Assembly: GCF_036014215.1 (NCBI RefSeq)
Contig: NZ_CP107921.1
Span: 7,189,501 to 7,253,500 of the forward strand
From: Streptomyces sp. NBC_00440
GTDB taxonomy: Bacteria > Actinomycetota > Actinomycetes > Streptomycetales > Streptomycetaceae
DNA: 64,000 nt
Direction of reading: 5' to 3'
Below, in pieces: positions 8,888-19,622 of the stretch (its first letter is position 1; every line of letters starts with the position of its first letter). The position numbers and the translations under genes are program-made. The notes below the pieces were generated by a model. The model was not told where the DNA came from, made no database searches, and was given only the letters and a program-made list of their open reading frames with translations.

Positions 8888-10525
8888 ATGACTGCAACCC
8901 TTGTCGCCAAAGACCTCGCCGCGGGCCACGGTGACCGCTCGCTCTTCTCCGGCCTCGACCTCGTCGTGGCGCCGGGAGACGTGATCGGTCTCGTCGGTGT
9001 GAACGGCGCGGGCAAATCGACCCTGCTGCGCCTCCTGGCCGGGCTCGACACCCCGGAGGAGGGCGAGCTGAGGCTCTCGCCGCCCACCGCCACCGTCGGC
9101 CATCTCCCGCAGGAGCCGGAGCGCCGCGAGGGCGAGACCGTACGCGAGTTCCTCGCCCGGCGCACCGGGGTGGCCGCCGCCCAGAGCGCCATGGACGAGG
9201 CCACCCAGGGCCTGGTCGACGGGGTCGCGGGAGCCGATGACGCGTACTCCACCACGCTGGAGCGCTGGCTCGACCTCGGCGGAGCCGATCTCGACGAGCG
9301 TGCCGACGAAGTGGCGGCGTCGCTGGGTCTCACCGTCGGCCTCGACCAGCCGATGACCTCGCTCTCCGGCGGCCAGGCGGCCCGCGCCGGTCTCGCCTCG
9401 CTGCTGCTCTCCCGGTACGACGTGTTCCTCCTCGACGAGCCGACCAACGACCTCGACCTCGACGGCCTGGACCGTCTTGAGCGCTTCGTCGGCGGGCTGC
9501 GTGCGGGCACCGTCGTCATCAGCCACGACCGCGAGTTCCTCACCCGCACGGTGACCAAGGTCCTCGAACTCGACCTCGCCCAGCAGCAGATCACCCTCTA
9601 CGGCGGCGGGTACGCGGGATATCTGGAGGAGCGGGAGACCGCCCGCAGGCACGCCAGGGAGGAGTACGACGAGTTCGCCGACAAGAAGGCCGCTCTTGAG
9701 GGCCGGGCCCAGATGCAGCGCGGCTGGATGGACAAGGGCGTCAAGAACGCCCGCCGCAAGGCGTCCGACAACGACAAGCTCGGCCGTAAGTTCCGCAGCG
9801 AGGCGAGCGAGAAGCAGGCGGCCAAGGCCCGGCAGACGCAGCGCATGATCGAGCGCCTCGACGTCGTGGACGAACCCCGCAAGGAGTGGGAGCTGCGGAT
9901 GGAGATCGCGGCCGCTCCGCGCTCGGGATCCGTGGTGGCCACCCTGCGGGACGCAAGCGTCGTCCGCGGGGACTTCACCTTCGGCCCCGCGCACCTCCAG
10001 ATCGACTGGGCCGACCGGGTCGCCATCACCGGAGCCAACGGGGCGGGCAAGTCCACCCTGCTCGGTGCGGTGCTGGGCCGTGTGCCGCTGGACACCGGGC
10101 ACGCGGCGCTCGGCCCCGGCGTCGTGGTCGGCGAGGTCGACCAGGCCCGCGGCCTCTTCTACGGTACGGAGACCCTGCTGGCCGCGTTCTGCGCGGCGGT
10201 TCCCGACACCGAGCCCGCCGAAGTCCGCACGCTCCTCGCGAAGTTCGGCCTGAAAGCGGCGCATGTGCTGCGGCCCGCGACCACCCTCTCGCCGGGCGAA
10301 CGGACCAGGGCCGCCCTCGCGCTGCTGCAGGGCAGGGGCGTCAACCTCCTGGTGCTTGACGAACCCACGAACCACCTGGACCTGGAGGCCATCGAGCAGC
10401 TGGAATCGGCGCTCGACTCGTACGAGGGGACTCTGCTGCTGGTCACCCACGACCGCCGGATGCTGGCCGCGGTCCGTACGACGCGCCGTATCGAGGTGGC
10501 CGACGGCAAGGTCACGGAAGTCTGA
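8888..10525 (+). CDS. ABC-F family ATP-binding protein
   Basis: The 545-residue protein has two ABC ATPase domains and no membrane segments, the hallmark of ABC-F proteins that act on the ribosome (translation factors or antibiotic-resistance proteins). Domain 1 has Walker A GVNGAGKST, signature LSGGQAARA and Walker B VFLLDEPTNDLDLD. A charged linker of about 80 residues (around 255-335) follows, then domain 2 with GANGAGKST, LSPGERTRAALAL and LLVLDEPTNHLDLE. The linker is moderate in length, so the sequence alone does not decide between housekeeping and target-protection roles. A weak AGGA lies upstream of ATG 8888. Confidence 0.92.
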   Translation: MTATLVAKDLAAGHGDRSLFSGLDLVVAPGDVIGLVGVNGAGKSTLLRLLAGLDTPEEGELRLSPPTATVGHLPQEPERREGETVREFLARRTGVAAAQSAMDEATQGLVDGVAGADDAYSTTLERWLDLGGADLDERADEVAASLGLTVGLDQPMTSLSGGQAARAGLASLLLSRYDVFLLDEPTNDLDLDGLDRLERFVGGLRAGTVVISHDREFLTRTVTKVLELDLAQQQITLYGGGYAGYLEERETARRHAREEYDEFADKKAALEGRAQMQRGWMDKGVKNARRKASDNDKLGRKFRSEASEKQAAKARQTQRMIERLDVVDEPRKEWELRMEIAAAPRSGSVVATLRDASVVRGDFTFGPAHLQIDWADRVAITGANGAGKSTLLGAVLGRVPLDTGHAALGPGVVVGEVDQARGLFYGTETLLAAFCAAVPDTEPAEVRTLLAKFGLKAAHVLRPATTLSPGERTRAALALLQGRGVNLLVLDEPTNHLDLEAIEQLESALDSYEGTLLLVTHDRRMLAAVRTTRRIEVADGKVTEV

Positions 10526-10570
10526 ACCGGCCCGGCCGAACGGAAGACCCTGAGCACATCCCTGAGCACA

Positions 10571-10604
10571 TCGCCGGGCGGGCCCGAACAGGCCCGCCCG
10601 GCGA
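10571..10604. terminator. bidirectional hairpin terminator
   Basis: Perfect 14-base arms, starting TCGCCGGGCG and ending CGCCCGGCGA, surround a six-base loop between the convergent ABC-F and Tex genes. It can serve both strands. Confidence 0.85.
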
Positions 10605-10640
10605 TATGCGTCAGGTCATCCGGCGGTAGGAACCACGGGT

Positions 10641-13052
<2,412 letters not shown>

Positions 13053-13227
13053 GATCCCGTACCGCCTTCTCGCTGAGCTTGCCGCATTCTTCCGGAGCAG
13101 CCCCCGGACCCCGCGCGGTGATCGGGCCGCCGGTGGGAGCCGGACCGCTGCCGCGCGGGGAAACAGTGCATCAGCATTGTGGCAGGCGGGGCCGGCGGAG
13201 CGGGGATCACGCCCGCCCCGGACCGGG

Positions 13228-14082
13228 TCAGCTGAGGCCGGACGGGAAGGCGCCCGCCGCGACCGCGGCGGCGAGGAAGCCGCGTGCCAGCTCGATGAGG
13301 CGCTCCACGCCCTCGGCGCCCAGGTGTTCGTACGGTGCGAGGTCGAGGCGGTCGGTGTCCGACTCCACGTCCTGGCGCAGCTTGGTGCCCGCATCGGTGA
13401 GCCCGCTGTCCGCGTCCAGCAGCCCGCGCCCGCGCAGCCGCTCCACGGCCGCGTCCCAGTCGCTCCGGTGCCAGCCGCGCGTGGCGAGGATCCAGCGGGG
13501 TGCCATGCCCTTGCCGGTCGCCGTGTGGCTCACCAGCGCCTCCAGCGGGTCGAGCCCGGCGGCGAGCAGCACGGCGAGATGGCCGTCGCCCCGGTGCTCG
13601 CGGAGCAGCGTCGCCGCGTGCCAGAACGCGAGATGGGGCTGCTCGGGGACCGGCAGGTCGGCGTGGGCGGAGTACAGCGGCCGGGCGTGCCGGGTGCAGG
13701 CCTCGGCCGCGCGCAGCGCGAGCCGCGCCGCCTCGGCCATCGCGTCGGACGCCACCGCCTCCTCGCCGAGCAGCCGCCGCAGCGTGGCGTCGGCGGCCCG
13801 CAGCCGGGCGTCGAGCACGGTCCGCGGTGAGGCCGTCTCCCACACGGCGGGGACATGCCGGGCGATCAGCTCGGGGTTGAAGTTGTAGAAGGTGGCGGCG
13901 ATCGTGCCGGGGCCCACAGCCCCCATCGCCGCACCGCGCCCGGCGAAGTAGGCGGCGCCCGCGTCGTCGATCCCGACACCGGCGAGCTGCTCGGTGAAGT
14001 CGGGGGAGAAGTAGAGCGTCGAGTGCAGCGGGTTGACGGAGTTGTGGCAGCGACGGCCGGCGCGCGGCTGGAGCGAGGTCAT
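13228..14082 (-). CDS. SCO6745 family protein (winged-helix-like)
   Basis: The 284-residue protein fits the SCO6745 family of actinomycetes. RRCHNSVNPLHSTLYFSPDF opens the conserved N-terminus. The C-terminal third (GWHRSDWDAAVERLRGRG, LTDAGTKLRQDVE) looks like a winged-helix segment. No enzymatic motif is seen and the function is unknown. The start at ATG 14082 gives the usual family N-terminus, although no good Shine-Dalgarno box is present. A near-palindrome lies 12-27 bases upstream. Confidence 0.75.
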   Translation of the reverse strand: MTSLQPRAGRRCHNSVNPLHSTLYFSPDFTEQLAGVGIDDAGAAYFAGRGAAMGAVGPGTIAATFYNFNPELIARHVPAVWETASPRTVLDARLRAADATLRRLLGEEAVASDAMAEAARLALRAAEACTRHARPLYSAHADLPVPEQPHLAFWHAATLLREHRGDGHLAVLLAAGLDPLEALVSHTATGKGMAPRWILATRGWHRSDWDAAVERLRGRGLLDADSGLTDAGTKLRQDVESDTDRLDLAPYEHLGAEGVERLIELARGFLAAAVAAGAFPSGLS

Positions 14083-14093
14083 GGCCTGAATGT

Positions 14094-14109
14094 TACCGAC
14101 TGGTTGGTA
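14094..14109. promoter_or_regulatory. possible operator, TACCGAC-N2-GTTGGTA
   Basis: Seven-base arms matching at six of seven positions flank TG immediately upstream of the SCO6745-type gene. The shape resembles TetR-family operators, but no TetR gene is adjacent, so the binding protein is unknown. Confidence 0.35.
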
Positions 14110-14272
14110 CGTGGGGAAGGGAGGGGGCGGAGAGGGCGGCGGATGCGGGGCGCGAGACCGGCGGAGAAGGGGCGGCGGGCGGCGCGCCACGGCAGCGAGT
14201 GAGGCGGGTGGTGCGGCAGGTATGGCAGGAAAGGTGGGACATTCGTCATTGCAGACACGTCGCTCGGCGCCA

Positions 14273-15283
14273 ATGATGAGTCGTATGCCGCAGAGATCCT
14301 TGCTGATCGTCTTCTTCGACGAGCTGCAGAGCCTTGATGTGACCGGCCCCCTGGAAGTGTTCACAGGGGCCGGCCGTCTCGGCGGGGACGCGTACACCGT
14401 CCGTACGGCCTCGCTCGACGGATCGGCCGTCCGCACGTCCAGCGGCCTCACGCTCGTACCGGACGGCGCGCTGACCGATGCCGGGGACCCGCACACGCTG
14501 CTGGTCCCCGGTGGCCAGGGCACCCGCACGCCCGACCCCCGGCTGATCGACTGGCTGCGTGAGCACGCCCCGCGCGCCGAGCGCATCGTCTCGGTGTGCA
14601 CCGGCGCGCTGCTGCTCGCCCGGGCCGGCCTGCTGGACGGCCACCGCGTCACCACGCACTGGTCGGTCTGCGACCACCTGGCGCGGACCTACCCGGCCGT
14701 CGACGTCGACCCCGAGCCGATCTTCGTGCGGGACGGGAAGCTCGCCACCTCCGCCGGAGTCACCGCCGGTATCGATCTGGCTCTCGCACTGGTCGAGGAG
14801 GACCTGGGCCGCGACATCGCGCTGACCGTCGCCCGCCATCTGGTGGTCTTTCTCCGACGCCCGGGAAACCAGGCCCAGTTCAGTGTCCAGCTCGCCACCC
14901 AGACGGCGCGGCGCGATCCGCTGCGCGAAGTCCAGCAGTGGATCAGCGAGCACCCCTGCGGCGATCTGTCGGTCGAATCCCTCGCGGACCGCGCCCGTCT
15001 CTCGCCCCGCCACTTCGCCCGCGCCTTCCGCGCGGAGACCGGGACGACACCGGGACGCTACGTCGAAGGCGTCCGGCTGGAACACGCCCGGCGACTTCTC
15101 GAAGACACGGCGGACTCGGTCGCGGAGATCTCCCGCACCTGTGGCTACGGCACACCGGAGGCCATGCGCCGCGCCTTCCTGAAAGCACTGGCCACCGCGC
15201 CTGCCGAGTACCGCCGCCGCTTCCGCTCACCCGCCGCCCACCGTTCGGGCGCCCCGTCCGTCACCCCGTCGCAGCCTGACTGA
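14273..15283 (+). CDS. GlxA family transcriptional regulator (DJ-1/PfpI domain + AraC HTH)
   Basis: This 336-residue protein has an N-terminal DJ-1/PfpI-like amidotransferase domain (LLIVFFDELQSLDVTGPLE, VSVCTGALLLARAGLLDG) and a C-terminal AraC-type double helix-turn-helix (SVESLADRARLSPRHFARAF, DSVAEISRTCGYGTPEAMRR). GlxA-type proteins are sensors and regulators; some control morphological or catabolic genes in Streptomyces. ATG codons at 14273, 14276 and 14285 are all possible starts and none has a good ribosome-binding site. The DJ-1/PfpI gene begins 11 bases after it, so it is probably co-transcribed and perhaps a target. Confidence 0.88.
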   Translation: MMSRMPQRSLLIVFFDELQSLDVTGPLEVFTGAGRLGGDAYTVRTASLDGSAVRTSSGLTLVPDGALTDAGDPHTLLVPGGQGTRTPDPRLIDWLREHAPRAERIVSVCTGALLLARAGLLDGHRVTTHWSVCDHLARTYPAVDVDPEPIFVRDGKLATSAGVTAGIDLALALVEEDLGRDIALTVARHLVVFLRRPGNQAQFSVQLATQTARRDPLREVQQWISEHPCGDLSVESLADRARLSPRHFARAFRAETGTTPGRYVEGVRLEHARRLLEDTADSVAEISRTCGYGTPEAMRRAFLKALATAPAEYRRRFRSPAAHRSGAPSVTPSQPD

Positions 15284-15293
15284 GAGGCACACC

Positions 15294-15929
15294 ATGCAGA
15301 TCGCGATCGTTCTCTTCGACCGTTTCACCGCACTGGACGCGGTCGGCCCCTACGAGATGCTCTGCCGCATCCCGGATGCCGAGACGATTTTCGTCGCCGA
15401 GCGGACCGGCCCCGTACGCAATGACGCAGGCAGCCTCCAGCTTGTCGCGGACCGGACACTCGACGAGGTGCCGCGACCCGACATCGTCGTGGTGCCGGGC
15501 GGGCCCGGGCAGACCGCTCAGATGGAGAACGAGGAGCTCCTCGGCTGGCTGCGTGCCGCCGACGCGGCGAGCACCTGGACGACCTCCGTCTGTACGGGGT
15601 CGCTGCTGCTGGCGGCAGCGGGTCTGCTCGACGGCCGCCGCGCCACGTCCCACTGGCTGGCGCTGGACAGCCTGGCCGCGTTCGGGGCCGAACCGACGGG
15701 CGAACGGGTCGTCACCGACGGCAAGTTCATCACGGCGGCCGGGGTGTCGTCCGGTATCGACATGGCACTCACCCTGGTCGGCCGGGTCGCCGGGGACCGG
15801 CATGCGCAGGCGGTCCAGCTGGGCGCCGAGTACGACCCGCAGCCGCCCTACGACGCGGGCTCGCCGCTGAAGGCCCCGGCCGACCTGGTCGAGGAGATGC
15901 GCGGGAGGAGCCGCTTCATCCTCCGGTAG
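15294..15929 (+). CDS. DJ-1/PfpI family protein
   Basis: The 211-residue protein consists of a single DJ-1/PfpI domain: IAIVLFDRFTALDAVGPYE at the N-terminus and the nucleophile elbow TSVCTGSLLLAAAGLLDGRR with the conserved Cys. The GAGAGG ribosome-binding site lies at the stop codon of the preceding GlxA-type gene. These proteins include isonitrile hydratases, proteases and glyoxalases; the ALDAVGPYEML start resembles isonitrile hydratase (InhA), but this is only a resemblance. Its end overlaps the convergent enoyl-CoA hydratase gene by 14 bases. Confidence 0.85.
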   Translation: MQIAIVLFDRFTALDAVGPYEMLCRIPDAETIFVAERTGPVRNDAGSLQLVADRTLDEVPRPDIVVVPGGPGQTAQMENEELLGWLRAADAASTWTTSVCTGSLLLAAAGLLDGRRATSHWLALDSLAAFGAEPTGERVVTDGKFITAAGVSSGIDMALTLVGRVAGDRHAQAVQLGAEYDPQPPYDAGSPLKAPADLVEEMRGRSRFILR

Positions 15930-16707
15930 TGCCCCGCAACACCGCCCCGGGACGCGGGGTCCAGGTGAAGTGGGGCTCCCGCCGCTCCAGGAACGCCGTG
16001 ACCCCCTCCACCGGGTCGTCGGAGTCCCGCGCCGCCGCCCGCCAGTACGCGCCCCGGTCGTCCCGGCCCGCGGCGAACTCCTTGGCCGCCGTCTGCGTCA
16101 GCTGCGAGCGGGACACCAGCACCCGGCTGAACTCCGCCACCCGCGGGCCGAGCTGGTCCCTGGGCACCACCTCGTCCAGCAGGCCGCTCCGCAGCGCGTG
16201 GTCCGTGCCGATCAACTCGGCCGAGAACAGGAGGTACTTGGCGGTCGCCGGGCCCACCAGGGAGACCAGCCGTGCGGTGGAGGCCGCCGGATAGACGATC
16301 CCGAGCTTTGCCGGAGTCACCCCGAACAGGGAGCCCTCCTCGGCGAACCGCAGGTCGCAGGCTGCCGCCAGCTGGCAGCCGCCGCCCACGCAGTACCCGC
16401 GCACGGCGGCGAGTGTCGGCTTCGGGAAGGCGGCGAGGGCCTCCTCGGCCCGGACCGCGAGTCGCTGGGGGTCCTCGCGGGGGTCCTCGTGGGGGTCCCG
16501 GAGTGTCAATATGTCGGCCCCGGCGCAGAAGGTGTTCCCGGCTCCGGTCAGGACCAGGACGCGGACGCCGGTGTCGTCCGCCAGCCGGTCGAGCAGCGCC
16601 GGCAGGGCCCGCCACATGGCAGCCGTCATGGCATTGCGCTTGGCGGTGTTGCTGATCACGACGGTGGCGACCCCGTCGGCGACGGTGTGCTTCAGCTGCG
16701 GCTCCAT
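15916..16707 (-). CDS. enoyl-CoA hydratase/isomerase family protein
   Basis: This 263-residue crotonase-fold protein has the oxyanion-hole segments NTFCAGADI and VRGYCVGGGCQLAAACDLRF, followed by LGIVYPAAST. The usual catalytic Glu of the first site is replaced in the GGGCQLA stretch, as in several crotonases that are not simple hydratases, so the exact reaction is uncertain. The start at ATG 16707 (MEPQLKH) gives family length; the frame stays open for 49 codons upstream, but that extension is low-complexity. A tandem DPHEDPREDP stretch follows the first oxyanion segment. Confidence 0.87.
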   Translation of the reverse strand: MEPQLKHTVADGVATVVISNTAKRNAMTAAMWRALPALLDRLADDTGVRVLVLTGAGNTFCAGADILTLRDPHEDPREDPQRLAVRAEEALAAFPKPTLAAVRGYCVGGGCQLAAACDLRFAEEGSLFGVTPAKLGIVYPAASTARLVSLVGPATAKYLLFSAELIGTDHALRSGLLDEVVPRDQLGPRVAEFSRVLVSRSQLTQTAAKEFAAGRDDRGAYWRAAARDSDDPVEGVTAFLERREPHFTWTPRPGAVLRGTTGG

Positions 16708-17030
16708 GAGCCGGATGCTATCGGCCCGGCCGAGCCGGTGATCAGCCGCTGCCCGGAACGGTCTCCGGTGGCCCGCAGTGGTTCTCCGGTGGTCTCCGGT
16801 GGTCTCCGATGGTCTCCGGCGGGCTGAAGGACGGTCCGCGGACATCTCTGTCACCCGTCACTAAAGCCGCCAATAGACACCAGAAATAGACACGCCCTTA
16901 ACGGGATCGGTCACATTCCTTCGAATAGCGACGATTAGCGCTGACTTCTGTTCAGCTGCACGGTGCGGACCGGCTCATTCCCAACACTCGATGCGTGGTC
17001 ACCATCGAGAGCGAGGGCGGGAGCCGGGAT
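16708..17030. other. intergenic region with promoter-like AT-rich segment
   Basis: This 323-base gap separates the divergent enoyl-CoA hydratase and ATPase genes. It holds a decamer repeat (16760-16820) and then a distinctly AT-richer stretch (16860-16960), which includes two copies of AATAGACAC 13 bases apart (16872 and 16885). That segment is the best candidate promoter region for the ATPase gene. I see no additional gene. Confidence 0.5.
16760..16820. repeat. GGTCTCCGGT decamer repeat
   Basis: Five near-identical decamers (GGTCTCCGGT and one- or two-base variants) lie at 16760, 16781, 16791, 16801 and 16811 upstream of the enoyl-CoA hydratase gene. It looks like slippage-derived sequence with no evident function. 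Confidence 0.65.
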
Positions 17031-17534
17031 ATGGAGAGCCGCGGGAGCAACAGCCCGCCCGACCCGGCGGTCGCCGGCTCCCTGCCCTACGAAGGCGTCT
17101 GGCGGTTCACCGCCCCGTCGGTCGACGTCTCCGTACCGCAGGCCCGGCACGCCGTACGCGATCTGCTGGCGCGCCAGCAGGTCCCGGTCGGCCCGGACAC
17201 CGTCCAGGGCCTGCTGCTGATCGTCTCCGAGCTGGTCACCAACGCCGTACGCCATGCCGCGCTGCTCTCCCCGGAGGTGGCCGTGGAGGTCGCCGTCGGG
17301 GCCTCCTGGATCCGGGTGTCGGTCGAGGACAACCACCCCTACCGGCCGAGGGCGCTGGACGCGGACCAGGGGCAGACCGGGGGGCGCGGCCTGATGCTCG
17401 TACGCGAGATCACCGCGGAGGCCGGCGGGACCTGCGGGGTGGAACAGACGGCGAGCGGCGGCAAGGTCATCTGGTCCGCGCTGCCGCTCGCCCCGGTCGT
17501 TACCAGCCCCCGTTCGGCCCCGTCAGCTCTCTGA
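17031..17534 (+). CDS. RsbW-like ATP-binding protein (HATPase_c anti-sigma type)
   Basis: The 167-residue protein is a stand-alone GHKL ATPase of the type abundant in Streptomyces, related to anti-sigma factor kinases. The N-box is LIVSELVTNAVRHA, the G1 region is VEDNHPYRP and the G2 loop is TGGRGLMLV. A GGGAG box ends eight bases before ATG 17031; a GTG 36 bases upstream lacks a ribosome-binding site. No sigma factor or antagonist gene lies next to it, so its partner is unknown. Its final 35 bases overlap the convergent idi gene. Confidence 0.86.
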   Translation: MESRGSNSPPDPAVAGSLPYEGVWRFTAPSVDVSVPQARHAVRDLLARQQVPVGPDTVQGLLLIVSELVTNAVRHAALLSPEVAVEVAVGASWIRVSVEDNHPYRPRALDADQGQTGGRGLMLVREITAEAGGTCGVEQTASGGKVIWSALPLAPVVTSPRSAPSAL

Positions 17535-18060
17535 CCGCGGGGCGCGCCGCGTCGAGCACCGTCATGAACCACGAGGAGAACGGCGCGGACGAATGCCGCT
17601 CGGCCAGTTCGGTGGCGGTGACGAACGCCGTGTCGTCCACCTCGTCGGGGTCGGGCCGCAGTTCCGCCTGGGCGAGTCCGACGAACAGATGGTTGAACTC
17701 CTGCTCCACCAGGCCCGAATCGGGGTCCGGGTGGTTGTAACGCACCGTGCCCGCCTCGGCGAGAAGCGCCGGGGAGATGCCCAACTCCTCATAGGTGCGC
17801 CTGGCCGCCGCCGCGAAGGGGGATTCGCCCGGATAAGGGTGCCCGCAGCAGGTGTTGGACCACACGCCGGGGGAGTGGTACTTACCGAGTGCCCGACGCT
17901 GGATCAGCAGCCGTCCCGCTCCGTCGAAGAGGAACACCGAGAAGGCCCGGTGCAGCTGGCCGGGTGCCTGGTGTGCGGCGAGCTTCTCCGCCGTTCCGAT
18001 GGTCCTGCCGCTCTCATCGACCAGTTCGAGCATGATCGCTTCTGCTGCGCCGTTCGACAT
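17500..18060 (-). CDS. idi: isopentenyl-diphosphate delta-isomerase, type 1
   Basis: This 186-residue Nudix-fold enzyme interconverts IPP and DMAPP. The active-site Cys is in SNTCCGHP; a degenerate Nudix box follows (PYPGESPFAAAARRTYEELGI), and QEFNHLFVG and APFSSWF are typical of type 1 Idi. AAGGA five bases before ATG 18060 decides the start over an ATG 15 bases upstream. Enzymes of the MEP route make both isomers, so Idi adjusts their ratio. Its place about 10 kb before the hopanoid genes, which include a dxs copy, suggests support of C5 supply, though it is not in that operon. Confidence 0.93.
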   Translation of the reverse strand: MSNGAAEAIMLELVDESGRTIGTAEKLAAHQAPGQLHRAFSVFLFDGAGRLLIQRRALGKYHSPGVWSNTCCGHPYPGESPFAAAARRTYEELGISPALLAEAGTVRYNHPDPDSGLVEQEFNHLFVGLAQAELRPDPDEVDDTAFVTATELAERHSSAPFSSWFMTVLDAARPAVRELTGPNGGW

Positions 18061-18188
18061 AACCATCCTTCGCATCGGGCGTCACCGGCTCCTCAGTCTG
18101 CCGTACAAAAGCGGCTTGTCCGCACTTCGGAGCGCAGGACGTGTCGGTGCCCCCGCCACACTGCGTGGCGGGGCCACCGACCGGAATA

Positions 18189-18458
18189 TCAGAATTCGGC
18201 GCCTGCCGGGAAACCGGCCCCGTGCATCGGGCGCAGCGCATATGCTGCACAGCCGTATTCGCCACCGTGCTCCCGGTGCATGGTGAGTTCCTCGCGGCTG
18301 CCCGCAAGCGCCTGCCCCATGGCGGCCTCGCCCGCGGTGCGCAGCGGGGAGCCGGCGGACTCCCGGAAGGCGCGGCACTCCGCCGCGCCGATGATGTACC
18401 CGGACCCCTCGGCCCGGACAAGATCGAACATACCGTCGGAGAGGGGGAGTTCGGCCAT
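18189..18458 (-). CDS. small hypothetical protein
   Basis: This 89-residue reading frame has a strongly GC-rich third-position pattern like its neighbours, which supports it as a real gene. The protein (MAELPLSDGMFDLVRAEGSG...) has no motif I recognise, no signal peptide and no membrane segment. GTG 18467 is an alternative start. It lies between idi and the cation-efflux gene on the same strand. Confidence 0.55.
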   Translation of the reverse strand: MAELPLSDGMFDLVRAEGSGYIIGAAECRAFRESAGSPLRTAGEAAMGQALAGSREELTMHREHGGEYGCAAYALRPMHGAGFPAGAEF

Positions 18459-18538
18459 GCCGGCCACGAGTGTACGGATCGATCCGCTCGGCCCGCGGCC
18501 CGGTGGCAGGGCTCAGCGGCACGGTTGAGTGGCAGAGC

Positions 18539-19480
18539 TCAGTGACAGAGCTTCGCCTCGTGCTCCGCGTGGCCGCCCGGCTCCAGCTGGAAGGTGCAGT
18601 GCGCGACGTCGAAGTGGGCGCCGAGGCAGCCCTGGAGGTCGTGCAGCATCTTCTCGTGACCGATCGCGCCCAGGGTGTCGGGGCTGACCACCACGTGCGC
18701 GGAGAGGACCGGCATCCCCGAAGTGATCGTCCACGCATGCAGGTCGTGGACGTCGGCCACTCCGGGGAGGTCCAGGATGTGGGCCCTGACCTCGCCCATG
18801 TCGACGTTCTTCGGGGCCGCTTCCAGCAGTACGTCGAGTGTCTCGCGCAGCAGCTTGACCGTACGCGGGACGATCATGAGGCCGATGACGAGCGAGGCCA
18901 CGGGGTCGGCCGCCTGCCAGCCCGTCGTCAGGATCACGGTGGCCGAGATCAGCACGGCGACCGAGCCGAGCGCGTCGGCCATCACTTCCAGATAGGCGCC
19001 GCGGACATTGATGCTCTCCTGCTGCCCCCGGACGAGGATGGAGAGCGAGATCATGTTGGCGACCAGGCCGATGAGGCCGAAAACGATCGTCAGGCCGCCC
19101 GCTGTCTCGGCCGGCGTGATGAAGCGCTGGATCGCCTCGTACAGGACGTAACCGCCCACGCCCAGCAGCAGAAGGCAGTTGGCGAGTGCGGCCAGGATCT
19201 CCGCCCGTGCGTAGCCGAAGGTCCGGTTCTCGCTGGCCGGGCGGTTGGCGAAGTGGATCGCCAGGAGCGCCATCGCAAGCCCGAGCGCGTCCGTCGCCAT
19301 GTGCGTCGCGTCCGCGAGCAGCGCCAGCGAGTCGGCCAGCAGACCGCCGGCGATCTCCACCACCATCACGGTCAGCGTGATGCAGAGTGCGATGCGCAGG
19401 CGGACCCGGTGAGCGGCCCCGGCAGTCCCCGTCGGCGGCGGTCCGCCGTGCGCATGCCCGTGGTCGTGCCCAGCCCCCAT
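18539..19480 (-). CDS. cation diffusion facilitator transporter (CzcD/ZitB type)
   Basis: The 313-residue membrane protein exports divalent metals, typically zinc, in exchange for protons. The N-terminus is His-rich (GHDHGHAHGG). Six membrane segments follow, with the transport-site pattern DATHMATDALG in helix 2 and LEVMADALGSV in helix 5. A cytoplasmic C-terminal domain (VHDLHAWTITSGMPVLSAHV) and a His/Cys-containing tail complete it. GGAGGGG precedes ATG 19480. No metal-responsive regulator is adjacent. Confidence 0.93.
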   Translation of the reverse strand: MGAGHDHGHAHGGPPPTGTAGAAHRVRLRIALCITLTVMVVEIAGGLLADSLALLADATHMATDALGLAMALLAIHFANRPASENRTFGYARAEILAALANCLLLLGVGGYVLYEAIQRFITPAETAGGLTIVFGLIGLVANMISLSILVRGQQESINVRGAYLEVMADALGSVAVLISATVILTTGWQAADPVASLVIGLMIVPRTVKLLRETLDVLLEAAPKNVDMGEVRAHILDLPGVADVHDLHAWTITSGMPVLSAHVVVSPDTLGAIGHEKMLHDLQGCLGAHFDVAHCTFQLEPGGHAEHEAKLCH

Positions 19481-19577
19481 GAGAGCCCCTCCCGATCGTG
19501 AGCGTGCCGGTCCGAGAGGTCAGCCAACTACGGGGCAGGGGTATCGGGCAACACGAGACCGAACACCATTGTCAGCT

Positions 19578-19611
19578 ACTCTGACCTGCGGAAATAATGG
19601 CAGGTCAGAGT
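19578..19611 (-). terminator. hairpin after galE
   Basis: Perfect 12-base arms (ACTCTGACCTGC and its complement) with a ten-base AT-rich loop start 12 bases beyond the galE stop. The position suggests a terminator; an operator role for the cation-efflux gene downstream is possible. Confidence 0.65.
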
Positions 19612-19622
19612 GGGGCGCGAGA

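Noticed and set aside
18014..18738. Overlapping antisense frames around idi and the cation-efflux gene
   Set aside because: They are Arg/Pro-rich translations of the opposite strand of well-supported genes.
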